Shown here: positions 11,578 through 22,290 of the stretch, piece by piece
How positions within the stretch are numbered: the first letter of the stretch is position 1
Layout of the letters: each line of letters opens with the position of its first letter
From: Heterotrichella gracilis
Taxonomy: Eukaryota; Sar; Xanthophyceae; Tribonematales; Xanthonemataceae
Direction: 5' to 3'
DNA length: 36,858 nt
Assembly: GCA_032358255.1 (NCBI GenBank)
Contig: JAULBX010027451.1
Location: 1 to 36,858 of the forward strand
Position numbers and translations under genes: made by a program
Notes under the pieces: generated by a model
What the model was told of the DNA's origin: nothing
The model's database searches: none
The model's input: the letters and a program-made list of their open reading frames with translations, nothing else

Positions 11578-11594
11578 TCTAGTTGTAAACTAGA
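11578..11594 (+). terminator. Candidate UGUAA polyadenylation signal inside a perfect hairpin
   Basis: TGTAA at 11584-11588 lies 77 bp after the DUF455 stop. UGUAA is the usual poly(A) signal in chlorophyte algae. It is embedded in a perfect inverted repeat with 7-base arms (TCTAGTT / AACTAGA) and loop GTA. Confidence 0.5.
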
Positions 11595-12068
11595 CAGTCG
11601 GCACTAAAAGTCGGCACGCAAGTCCAGTTGCCAGCGAATAAAGTATACAAATACCGTGTTGCGTGCGCCCTGTGTACTTGAGCAGAGTTGGCACTTGCAT
11701 GCAGTCGCATGCATTTTGCGAATGCATGCCCAGTGCATGCATACATGCATGCATGCGTGCGTCGGTGAGAGCGGCATCAACGCAGGCTGCAGTCAACCTT
11801 GTGACCAGCTGCCTACTGTTGTGCAGCGTGTTTGAGCTGGTGGACACCCAGGGTTGCAGGGATAAACAAGGAAGCAGTCCTCGCCAAAGGGGTGTACTCG
11901 AGTCATGAAGCAGACTCTGGCATTAAGCGGGTAACCACCACCGTATCTCAACAACGTCTTAGAACGTTCCAACTGGTGCACGTTGCTCTCGTTATAACCA
12001 GGCTATTGCATAACTGGGTACTTTTGTGTGCCCATTTTGCATACCACCAGCCTACACGGTGGGTCACC
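11595..12068. other. Intergenic region with GCATGC cluster
   Basis: This is the short spacer between the DUF455 and DUF4258 genes. At 11696-11764 GCATGC/TGCATG motifs recur densely (at least six), ending in a CATGCATGCATGCGTGCG run. Downstream of it there is ordinary sequence leading to the DUF4258 start. No extra gene is visible. Confidence 0.5.
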
Positions 12069-13031
12069 ATGGCCAAACCGAAGAACCCATTGCGGGGCAT
12101 GACGCCCCTGGGCAGCAACAAGGCGCCCAAACGCCCCAATCCCAAGTCGCAGAAGAAGTCAGGAGGTGATGGCAAGCCCGACAAGCCCTCACGGCACTCG
12201 CTGTGGTCCTTGCTGGGAATACTGGGTTCAGTTGCTGCGCTGGTGGGCTATGCTCAGCTGGTGATGAGGCCTCAGAAGGAACGGAAGAGGCTGCAAGACC
12301 AAACTGTGCTGACCCGGATGCTGAGGAAGCCATTGGTCTTGACGGAGCATGGTGCCTGTCGCATGGGATGCAGGTGGGTCTGAACCATTCAGAGAGCATC
12401 ATCTAGCAACACATGCCTAGATGGGAGTAGTATCAACAAACAAGTCTTGGTACCTTGCCCTGCACATTGCTCAATAAAACTGTTGATTCCCTTTTCTGAG
12501 CGTGGAAGGTGGTGCAGGTACATATCCAAGGACGAGGTATTGTCCACTTTGCACACTGGCTGCGTGAACGAACAGAAAAGCAATGCAAGGTACGTCACTC
12601 ACCCCAGTTCTTTCAATGTATCGTTTCTTGTTAGTGTATCATTTTCCCATCCGAGTCACGCAAGCACAGCAGTGGTGTGTTTGTAGTGTGTAGCAGCAGC
12701 ACCGACGTCCTCACACATGCACTTGACAGTGTGTGACTGTGTGTTTGCGGCAGGCTGCGACCTTGTGCCAAATATGTGGTGGATGCAAAGGTTGGCACTG
12801 GGAGGAAGAATGTACAGGTGTGAATGGCTGACATGCTGTGTGTCTGGTTGCTTCACTAGTCACTGGCTGAATGAGGGTGGGTTGAGGTATTGCCTTGTTC
12901 ATCAACCACTCTTGAGTTGGCATATCAAAGTTCCATTATATCTGCAGGCGGTTTTCTCTGATTGCCCGTTGGAAACCAAGCTGGTCACAGTTATCGACAA
13001 GGACCACGACTGGTCATGCTACTGCCCATAG
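12069..13031 (+). CDS. Membrane-anchored DUF4258 protein
   Basis: Four exons, 12069-12373, 12518-12589, 12754-12817 and 12948-13031, encode 174 aa. The ATG at 12069 has an excellent context (GTCACCATGG). The N-terminal 44 residues are very basic (APKRPNPKSQKKSGG). One transmembrane helix follows at about 45-66 (SLWSLLGILGSVAALVGYAQ), then a Lys/Arg stop (RPQKERKR). Residues 90-174 match the DUF4258 pattern: LTEHGACRMGCRYISKDEV, QKSNARLRPCAKYVVDA, then NVQAVFSDCP, VTVID and WSCYCP. Residues His94, Arg98 and paired cysteines are typical family positions. DUF4258 is related by fold to small RelE-like or BrnT-like proteins, but its function in eukaryotes is unknown. Introns 1-3 all have clean GT-AG ends. 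Confidence 0.88.
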
Positions 13032-13528
13032 GATTGGGCAGTTGCATCTGCAATTTGACTGGCAACTGGCCAGCCACATCCATTACGTCATTCTGATAGC
13101 TCACGAGGACTGCTGCGCAATTTGGGCTTAATCTATGGGAGCTCATGATTGGTACATGCCATAGCTGTGCACTGTCCAGCTGAATAACTCATGAGCACAT
13201 CAGTGACCGATAAAGCAGATTATTTCTCTTCAAAATCAGATGAATTCCTTTTAGACTTTGCGAACCAAGCTGCTCTACAGACAACATGTCACAAAGGTTG
13301 CAAGGCATTCAAAATGGTGGGCATTGCTGTGACCTTTAGTCCTGGACAGCCCAGCGCTGCACTGTGTACTTTTCAAAAAACTGTCTACTGAGTCCTCATC
13401 GGTGCCTCCTCCCTGCAGCGCAACACACAGCTGGCTGCTGCTACCGGTGTAATCTCAGCCCATGTCAGTTTGCTACTGGGTGCCGTTCTCAGCCTGGCGT
13501 TTGCTGTGGAATGCCCAAATGGTGGATG
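13032..13528. other. Convergent intergenic region
   Basis: The plus-strand DUF4258 gene and the minus-strand PotD-like gene converge here. No convincing gene is present; a 66-codon ORF at 13191-13391 has no recognisable features. A diverged copy of the PotD-like stop region lies at 13439-13460. Confidence 0.45.
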
Positions 13529-13550
13529 CTACCGGGGCCCAATCTCAGCC
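13439..13550 (-). repeat. Duplicated stop-codon region of the PotD-like gene
   Basis: The block TGCTACCGG plus AATCTCAGCC (plus strand) occurs at 13439-13460 and 13528-13550, separated by 3-4 variable bases inside each copy. The second copy holds the stop codon (13529-13531); the first is 3' of the gene. Confidence 0.65.
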
Positions 13551-16500
13551 AGGATGGAGATGTACAGTGCGGTGGTGTCGCGGTCAAGGGGGAAAAGGAA
13601 CTCGCTGCGCTCGAGGATGGCGTCCGCTGGGAGGGCGCTGGGCTGGAATGAGGCACCAGTCGGTTCTGCAGTGGGGGGTTGATACATGTCAGCTAGGCGC
13701 AAGCAGCATATGGCATGACAGCTGGCATTAGCAATCCATGGGTGCCCCATGCTGCAGAGGGAATCTGCTCGCTGTAACAGTGCTGTAACCATCAAAATCA
13801 TGCTCACTCCCACCACCCATGCAGTATTGTAGGCCGCAGGCAGCCGGTGCATACAGTGTGTCGTTGCCTTTCTACCATAAATCACTGCCGTGCTGGTCTC
13901 CACCATGCACAACCCGTACCAATGGCTTCACACTCTGATAGAGCACCAGAAACCTAACCTTAACAAAGGACCACACGATCCTGGTGAACCCCTGTCATTT
14001 CCGCCAAACCTGTAAACCCCCCTGTCACACGCCACACACACTGGGTACACCCTAGCAAACGCGCCAAGCACCTGGCAGCAGTTTGCTCCTGCGCGGCTTG
14101 TCCAACGGCGTGGCGCCACCTGGCAGCAGCAGCGGCGAGGCGCCCTCCTGAAGACCCCGGCTGGGGTGGGCGCGGGAGGGCTGCGGGAACACACAAGGAG
14201 CTCGTGCATTTTCATCTTCGATCTAGGCATTTGTGGCGAGTCTCAAAATCTCAACCACGCATGGCTGCTGAATTACTTGGCCAGGTGATTGGTGGGCAAG
14301 GCATGCACGCCCCATGCCCTGGGGCTCCCTTTGCTACCCACCATGAGCCCGGCATGCATGCTGGGTGCACATGTAGTAGGGCTCCGCAGAGGTGAATCGG
14401 CCGCACACCCCTAGCCGCTCACATTGAGTATGCAAAAGACCTAAGGCTTCAACGTTGACCCCATTCATATATACTACGGTATGTGAGCACGGCCCCCATC
14501 CAGCCTCAACCCCCACAGACTGGGACCACCCCCCACCCCCATCCCCCACACCATCCCCACTCCTTCCTGCCACATACCATCAGCCCATAGTTCAGCCACA
14601 GAGGCAGCAGTGGCGACGGGCCCTCGCCCGCTGACCCCCCCGTTGCATGCGCCGGCAGCGTCCACATGTCAGCCCACAGGGCAGTGCCCGAGCTGGGGGC
14701 CACCAGCTGCACCGCACTTGAACGCATGGCGTGGGGGATGAGCTCCCCTGACCAGCCCACCACCGCCATCACGTCGCCCGCGGCCAGGGCGCGCACGTGC
14801 TCGTGGTTGCTGAACATGCGCACCTGCGGGCAGTGGTGGGGGGGAAGGGGTGATGGGGGGTGGGAGGATAGCCTTGTGGTTGCTAACCATGCGCACATGC
14901 GGTCAAGGGCGACTGCTAGAGTGGGGGGTTTGGGGTGTGTATGCTCGTGAGGCAATGCAACCTGGGCTGGCTTTGAAAACCTCACGGTATAAAACGGTTG
15001 ACACCATGCACCAGGAACCCAAATTTGCCACCTTATGCAAACCCTTATCATGCTAGACACCCCGACCTTGAACGTTAAGTTTGGGATTTTACAGCATTTT
15101 CCAATAATATGCATCAACTTTTTTCTTGCAGCAATTTTCCTACCTGCATCATGAGCTCCTTAGCCCCCTGCACTAAGTCGCCAGGTGTCACTCCCAGGTG
15201 CTTCAGGTCCCTGGCCCGGGTATTGTAGGGTAGCCCTAGGGTTTTCAGCGCGGTGCCCACAAACTCACGCGGCGAATTCACAAACGCCACCCGCTGCCTC
15301 AGCTTGGGTTGCAGCAGGTCGCTCCAGTCGACAATAGGCCGACCTCCTGCCCTGGAGGATATCGAGCAAGCATTTAGGCTATATTACGTTGGCGCGATGG
15401 CCTGGTAATGACCTTGCGTTGCCGCATATGGCATATACTGCGTTGACATGATGACGATTGATGTGTTCACGTGATGCAACATCACATGTTGATGGCATGG
15501 TGGCTTGCACCTTGGCATGCCATGCATCTTGTGCAGTGCCACTCCTTGCAACGTCACCCGTGCCACCCACAGCCGCTTACTTGAGTAGCTGCTGCTGGTT
15601 GCAGGCTATGACTGTGCACCCCCACCGGTAGGGCACTCCCCACACCTGGCCCTTGGGGTCAGCCATGCCCTGACCATTGCGGGTCACCAGCTGCTGCCAC
15701 CGGGGGTACAGCAGGCCCTGCAAAACATGCAAGCTTGCTCAGCTCAACTGGCTTGCTTCATCCTTTGGAAGCAAGATGCACCTTTTGAATCGAAATGCTT
15801 CAATAGCAGCTGCTGCCACCAGGGGTTACAGCACGCCCTGCAAAATTGCAGTGTATATCCGTTTACATAAAGCATTTGTACGCACGTGCAAAGTGCTGGG
15901 GGCATCACCAATGATGTCACTGAGATGACATGCTGCATGTGATGACATGGCCCGCAATCCACTCAGGATGCATCAACCACCACCCCAACCCGCAACCCAT
16001 ACAGCACACACATCTCCACCATTCCTTAGCTACACCCCCACACACACAGCCACCCCAACCCAGTCCACCCCCCATCCACCCCCACCCCCACCCCCAAACC
16101 GCCACCCACCATGACCTGGCGCTGCATGGCCTCGGGTACGGGCTGGATGAGCCCCTGCTGTATGGCGGGCGCCAGCCACGCGTCCCCCAGCGCCACCGCG
16201 TCGGCCTTGGCCAGCGTGTTCTTCTTGTTGGGCAGGCCTAGCTCCTTGAAGAGGTCCTCAAGGTGGGCGCGCTGCTCGAATGTGAAGCGCCCGTGGGGCG
16301 CCAGCAGCTGCGGGAGGGGGTGGCAGGCTACTGAAATGCGTTACAGCAGCCCAGCCAGGGTTGCAGGTTGTTGGGTGGTAATGCTGACGGTGTTGACCAT
16401 GGGCACCATGGCGCGGTGTCATGCATGCCTACGGTACGAGCTCCTCGTATGGGCTGAAAGAGCTGGTAAGTGGTAGCATTGGTCACTCGCTAGCCGAGGA

Positions 16501-17312
16501 ATGCAAAATTGTAGTGTCATCTTGCAATGCACAGCCAATACCTTCATGTTTACAGCCCATGACGATGGCACCATGCCCCGCAGCCCCACCACGCACACGT
16601 GATGAGATGGCGGGGTCAGCATGAAAGAGGCGTGGTTGCCATGTGGCCATGGGGTGGCATTTCCGGTGACCAGAAGTTCTGGTCACCATTGAGTGGACAG
16701 GCGCAAACTGCGGTGCCATGCGCTGCGCTGCCCAATGCAAGCCTGTACCTTCTTCATGTCTATGGCCCATGACGCAGGCACTGTGCCCCGCAGCCCCACC
16801 ACGCGCAGGTCAACATCAAACTCGTAGGCCTCAACTAGGCTGCCATCCAGCCGCTGTACCTCAACCACGGCATCCGCTTCCCGGGTGCCCAGCACCGCAG
16901 CGCCTGTGGGCATGGTCAAGGCGGTCAAGGTGCCACATTGGATGTGTGTGGCATGTGCCACCTAGAGTAGCATCGCATGCTGCCCTTCAAGAGGAACTTC
17001 ACCATTGCCCACTGCAGACCAGGCATTTTCTGGCAGTGCGGAAGATAATGCTGGGCACTGTTTACGCTAGGTACCATGCATGCATATGTGGCTAGCACCT
17101 TGCTCACCTAGGCTAGCTCCACACCCCAACGCGAAATGCCTTCGTGAGAAGCCTTCTTGAAAACTTTCATTCAAATCCCCCGTAGGCGACGTGTCAGCTT
17201 GGCTCGGCGCCGTGTTCGCTCGGAATAGTGTTGGGCTCCGGGGTTGCCTGGCATGGACATTTGGACGAGGGGGGGTGCTAGTCCCGGGAGGGGGTGGAAG
17301 TGCAAGCCTCAT
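13529..17312 (-). CDS. Putrescine/spermidine-binding-like (PotD, At1g31410-like) protein, probable thylakoid-lumen Tat substrate
   Basis: Eight exons, 17108-17312, 16749-16903, 16110-16307, 15581-15717, 15144-15351, 14578-14823, 14072-14180 and 13529-13665, encode 464 aa; every phase agrees. Residues 1-56 are Pro/Arg/Ser/Thr-rich like a chloroplast transit peptide. FSRRHFALG (56-63) then begins a twin-arginine signal whose hydrophobic core continues across the first intron (CGASLGAAVLG) to an Ala-rich end near residue 80. The mature part resembles bacterial polyamine-binding proteins: KADAVALGDAWLAPAIQQGL, VWGVPYRWGCTVIACN, RPIVDWSDLLQPKL, AAGDVMAVVGWSGELIP, SSGTALWADMWTLPA, PSPLLPLWLNYGLM and LQEGASPLLLPGG. 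Plants keep a homologue annotated as putrescine-binding-protein related. Ligand and partners in the plastid are unknown. Three pieces of this gene are duplicated in its own introns or flank. Confidence 0.9.
15689..15845 (-). repeat. Duplicated 5' edge of PotD-like exon 4, including its acceptor
   Basis: Bases 15689-15725 span the exon 4 start and its splice acceptor. They recur at 15808-15845 within the preceding intron with about three differences and small indels. Both copies carry GCTGCTGCCACC and CCCTGCAAAA. Confidence 0.8.
16525..16807 (-). repeat. Duplicated 3' part of PotD-like exon 2 with donor site
   Basis: Bases 16734-16807 (end of exon 2 and its donor) are repeated at 16525-16600 in the following intron, roughly 80% identical. 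The core GCCCCGCAGCCCCACCACGC is exact. The copy stays open and would read VVGLRGMVPSSWAVNMK, against VVGLRGTVPASWAIDMKK in the exon. It keeps a GT donor, but I find no clear acceptor before it. Confidence 0.8.
16665..16687. repeat. Perfect inverted repeat, 11-bp arms
   Basis: Arms GGTGACCAGAA and TTCTGGTCACC flank a single G in the intron between PotD-like exons 2 and 3, between the exon and its duplicate. Confidence 0.7.
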
Positions 17313-17909
17313 GCCCACCCAGTTTCTGTCATAAATAGCCTGAAGTCCTGAAAGTAGATAGTACCCCGCCAGATAACGTCAAAGGTGGCATCGGCCCGGG
17401 AGATTATGCATGCCGAACGCTGACAAAGTATTTTCAAAATTGTATCGCAGTGGGCAAGCAATAGCTCAAAGGGTTATGTCACACAAATTCGATTGCATTT
17501 TTCCTGCAGTCCATGCGCAGCCCACAGATAACACCTTAATAAAGCTTGTGCAAGTGCCCCTTTGTCACTCCCACCCAGTGGGCCACTAGTGTCAAATACG
17601 CACAGCAACAGCAACGAGGTTTATAACTGTAGTATCCCGCGTCTGCCAGAAACGAGTGCAGACAGCAAACAGCCAACGCTGGCAATCGAGTTGCCAAACG
17701 ACTACACAGAACTTTGAAATTGCTGTTGTTGGGGAAGCATGCATGCAAAAAAATAGGCCTGGCACCTGAGGGAGCGCTTACATCATGCGAGCGCGTTGCT
17801 GAGGGGTTGGCACCCAATCACCCGCTACTTTTCCTTCTCTAACCACCGTCAAAACGTGCCCTTCCACTGCTTGCTGACCCTTGGCGAAGCGTCAGTACGG
17901 TGACCAGCT
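17313..17909. other. Divergent intergenic region, PotD-like and ENT genes
   Basis: These 597 bp lie between opposite start codons and should carry both promoters. I see no clear TATA box and no other gene; a GCATGCATGC motif lies near 17739. Confidence 0.45.
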
Positions 17910-20677
17910 ATGGTCACGTTAGCACCTCTAGACTCGCTGGGGCTTCCTGTCGACCCGCCCGATGCCCCAAGGGACAAGGTAGTGATCAAGGCTGCTGCAC
18001 AACTGCAAGCAGCTCTGCAGCTCGAGTCCTGCCAAGTCCGGCTTGCAATTTGAACCTGTGTCACCACCGGGGAAGTCCTGGGCAAGGGCATTTCCCTTCT
18101 AAGTGCGTATGCGGGACGAAGGCACAAGCTGCCAGGCTTTTTACCGCCTTGTAGTTCACCCATCACTCTTGCTTTGCAGGGCTATGGGGCGTACGCGCTG
18201 TTCTTCTTCATGGGCATGGGACTGCTCTTTCCATGGAATGCCTTCATAACTGCAGTGGATTACTTCGAGACCAAGTATCCGGTGCGCTGCGGGACCCACA
18301 GTCGCAGACTCTGCCCCTTTTCAGAGTGCAGATTTGGCCATACTAACGCTGGCTTGGTCATGCTTCCCCAGGGCAAGCACACAGACAGGCTGTTCACGGT
18401 GGCCTACCTGCCCGTCAACCTGATGGTGGTCATGCTGATGATCCACCTGCACGACGTGGTGCGGCCGCGCGTGCGCGTGGTGCTGGGCTTCGTTGGGTTC
18501 TTCATCAGCGTCCTGTCCGTCCCAATGGTGAGTGCACCCTGTACACACACAATATGTGTGGGCCAAGGTTAGGTTTTCCTAAGGGTTTATCTGGGGTTTG
18601 CCATCTTCACCTGCTGCTATATGTCCTGCGTGTTACTGTAGAAAGGTGGACACCATCTGCCTGCTGTCGGTGGTTCCATTATTGCCTTGCCTATTCAGTT
18701 CTTGTTAGACTTTTTACCTTGTTTTAAATTCAAAACCGGTTGTGCAGCTGGACATGAGCAACAGCAGCCACAGCAACGCCCTGTTGGCGGTGACGCTGCT
18801 GTTTGTGGCCATCACCGGAGCGTGTGATGGGTTTGCCCAAGCTGCACTGTTTGGGGAGGCAGCTGTGCTCCCTCAGCAATATACGCAGGTGGGTGCTGAT
18901 TCCATGATGCGGGTACCTTGTGGGTTGTGCATTGTGGTTTGCACAGCGCCAGTACGGTATCAAAATCTCTGCATCCTCTAGCATGCCACGTGGTTGCACG
19001 GCGCACCAATCTGCAGTTCTTGCAAGCGCTAGCCTTGCCATTACAAACTCATCCCATCTGCAATAGGTGTCGCTGTGGTGTGTAAATGTCACTTGCAAAT
19101 TGTGCAGGCGCTGGTGGCTGGCACAGCAGCGTCTGGCGTGGCGGTCTCCTTGCTGCGGATCATCACCAAAGCAGCGCTGCCAAACACAGAGGAAGGCCTG
19201 CTCATCAGCGCAGGTACGCCCTTGCTCTGCCCCTGTCTGTTGCGCATACCGTACGCATTTCAGAGGGAGCAGGTTAGTCATGTGGCATGACTCATGTCCC
19301 CTGTCCTGTCATGAAATGCTTGCCCATCATCCTTCGATTGTCACTCCTGGCGTCTTAGTGTCGGCCACTGTACATCGAGCCCATGCCTGCCTTTGGCATG
19401 TCCACATTGCCTGCATGCGTGCATGGCCTCCATGGCCACCCCATGCTGCAAGTACACCCCAGGCAACCCCGTTGGCCCACCCTTTTGCCCCGCCCATGCA
19501 GAGATCTACTTCTACGTGTGCGCCCTGGTGTGCCTGGTGTGCCTGCTGCTGTACGCGTGGGTGCTCCCACACCTGCCCACGCTGCAGTACTATCGTCACA
19601 AGGCGGTCACCTCGGCCCTGCAGGCGGCGGTGGGGGGCGGGCAGCTGGAGTACTCGGCAGTGGTGGAGGTGTCGGGCAGCAGCTTTGGCATCGACAAGCC
19701 AGAGGGGTCTGCGCAAGGGGGGGAGCAGGCGGCATGCGAGGTGGGTGGGGCCAGGATGAACCTGTTGTGAATGTGCGATATTGGTCCATGTGGGTTTTGC
19801 TACACCTGTAGGGGCAGTCGTGGTATTCATGCCAGGGTATACGGATGTGCCAGAATGTTGCATGGACGGATGCATGTCTGTCATTGGACATGGCAGGATG
19901 CATGGTGTGAGTGGAGGTAAATTGTCATGTTAATTTATTTTTGATTTTAAATTGTAATTCCAATTCATTTTTAATCTTTACTGGGAATTCATTGTCACAA
20001 ATGGCACCATGCGCATGTCCCGGCTTGCCCAGAGCACCCCCGCGAGCTCTGGCTTTGCCATCCCCGCATCACCACCTGCATCCACCTTCCAGCCTGCACC
20101 ACAGCACCGAGAATGCATCTCCTGACCCCTGCAGGAGGGCAAGGACGAGGACCTGGACGAGCTGCGGCTGCTGGGCGGCAGCGGGAGCCACTCCTACCTG
20201 CACGTGGGCAGGTCCATCTGGCGCCTGGCCCTGGCCAACATGTCCATCTACATCATCACGCTCAGCATCTTCCCGGGGGTGCTGGCGGAGGACGTGCGGT
20301 CCCAGCAGCTGGGGGATTGGTACCCGGTGCTGCTCATCGCGGGATTCAATGTAGCGGATCTTGTGGGCAAATGCCTGCCCATGGTACCCTCGCTGATCTG
20401 CGCGGACGCGCGCCCCATCTTGTGGTCGTCCGTCCTGCGCGTGACCTTCATCCCCGCGTTCCATTTCGCGGCGACCGACGCGCAGGGCACGCCGGCGGTG
20501 GTGCTGCTGACGCTGGCGCTGGGGGTAACCAACGGGTATTTAACGGCGGTGTCCATGATGGCGGCGCCACAGGGGCTGAGGGGCTACGAGGCGCAGATCG
20601 CGGGCAACATCATGGTGCTGTTCCTCATCGCGGGGCTATGCTTGGGTGCGGGCCTGGGTTTCCTGTGGCTGCTATGA
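17910..20677 (+). CDS. Equilibrative nucleoside transporter (ENT/SLC29 family)
   Basis: Seven exons, 17910-17978, 18180-18281, 18372-18527, 18748-18888, 19108-19213, 19502-19740 and 20135-20677, encode 451 aa, near the usual 400-460 for the family. After a 23-residue N-terminus, helix 1 carries the ENT signature GMGLLFPWNAFITAVDYF (35-52). Further helices follow: VAYLPVNLMVVMLMI, VVLGFVGFFISVL, ALLAVTLLFVAITGACDGFAQ, ALVAGTAASGVAVSLL and IYFYVCALVCLVCLLLYAW. A hydrophilic central loop contains AAVGGGQ and GKDEDLDELRLLGG. The C-terminal half has LSIFPGVLAED, the conserved GFNVADLVGK (about 341-350) and four more helices ending in GAGLGFLWLL. ENTs move nucleosides or nucleobases across the plasma or organelle membrane; substrate and membrane are not readable from sequence. 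The first short exon is supported by phase and a good donor. Confidence 0.92.
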
Positions 20678-22290
20678 CGTTGGCGTGGCTGCTGCGCCAG
20701 GGCGTCAAGTGGGTTTGCTTGTCACCATGCGGTGCGGTTGCTCACAGTTGGAGGGGACAGAACAAGCTCACCTGGTGTGGCTTTCCCGCCAACTGCATAT
20801 TTATTGCCGGTTCAATGTCGTGTACCATACCTTCCCGGTTTGTTTTGCAAAGCATTACTATTCATAGTTATTTCCATAGATACTCCAATCGCATTCAAGG
20901 TATTGAGGTCCGTCATGTGCTGCTTAGTATTTCAATTTAGGCCAATCTCACAAAATAAATAGGGTTCACACCCAGCACACATTTGGCCACATCACTATGT
21001 TGTGTTTACAAATTGGCTATGGCACATTGAACATTGCACCTTGATGTATTATGCGACGATCTTGGTAATGTTGCACCGTTCTTGCGTGGGGGGCAGCATT
21101 GCTTGCAATTGAAGTGAACCACTGTAATGTTGTCAACATTGGTTACAAAGGACAGTGGGTGCAATGGAATGGATCGACGATGTCGACAGGCTGCGCGCAT
21201 ATGCTTTCTGCTTGCATTTGCGCCTTTGCATCGTCATGCAGGTTTCAGAGGCCGGTGGGAACAGCTGGGTGTGGGGTCCTAGAGAATATTGAGTAGTCCA
21301 TGATGTCAACAGTAAAAAACCCTAGGGAAACGTTGGGAAGAAAGAAAGTGCTGGAAATAAAATTGAATTAAAATATCCACTATTTCTTTGAAAATGCAGG
21401 GTATTATTTTGCCGCCTGCTGCCAAACTTTGAACTTATAAAGCCGCTGTTGTGCCATAGAACTGTGTCTTAATGCTGTCTTCATGTCTGGCGATGGTGTC
21501 TCAATTGCTCAAGCAGTTGCATCCCAGTATCGCGCGCTCTGGATGCTGGAGTCTCCTTCCACCGCCCTACCCATCGCCTCGTTCCACTGAACTTCCCACT
21601 GCGTGCCCATAGCGGGCTGCGGGCTGACTTCTTAACCTGTTTGCAGACCTGTTTGCAGACTCCCAAAGATGACACTCAAGCCGAAATAGTCTTTTTTCCC
21701 AGTAATGGCGTGCAAGATAGCCCAACTCCTTACTGGGAGCAGTGAGGCGCCTGTTCTCATTGCTCAAAGGAAGGAATGGGGGCCTGTGCTGGACAGTGCA
21801 CACATCTCCTCCATGAGAATAACAACCTACTGGTACAAGCAAAGAAACTTCTTCTTTGCTATCGTTCTTTGTGCAACTCCGGCCTGACGGTGCCGTGTAA
21901 ACGCCCAAACAGTGTGTAAACCCCAAACCCATAGATGGGATAGAGATCCCAGAAGAAAACCGAAATGTCAGGCTTAACTCGTTAACTTACTTGTTGCGTG
22001 TTCGTGGATTACAGGAAGGGTGGTGTGGTGCCGTCGGTGATGACTTTACATGTTTTGACCGGTGGTGAGTCCTTAGGCCCTTAGTTAATGTTGTAGGTCC
22101 AGCTTGTATGCATGCATCATCCCCAGCTTCATGCTGCGCTTCACTGTTTGCAATAGGGTTCGTAAGGTTGCAACTGACGACCAATATGTGGTTTTCGCTC
22201 TGTTCACCCTGTGTCCGTTTATGGTATTGTGGTCAGAATGACGTGGCGGATGTTGGATTTGTTGTGCTGCCATTTTTGTGTGCTACTGCA
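20678..22290. other. Intergenic region, ENT to CPL-type phosphatase
   Basis: It holds the ENT 3' UTR, with AATAAA near 20956 and TGTAA at 21123-21127 as candidate poly(A) signals, and the promoter of the phosphatase gene. AT-rich stretches lie near 19930-19985 (an ENT intron) and 21330-21400. I see no RNA gene or conserved ORF, but an unrecognised 5' exon of the phosphatase could lie here. Confidence 0.4.

Noticed and set aside
13191..13391. 66-codon plus-strand ORF after the DUF4258 gene
   Set aside because: Short, no family resemblance, AT-richer than local exons, and lies in a convergent 3' region.
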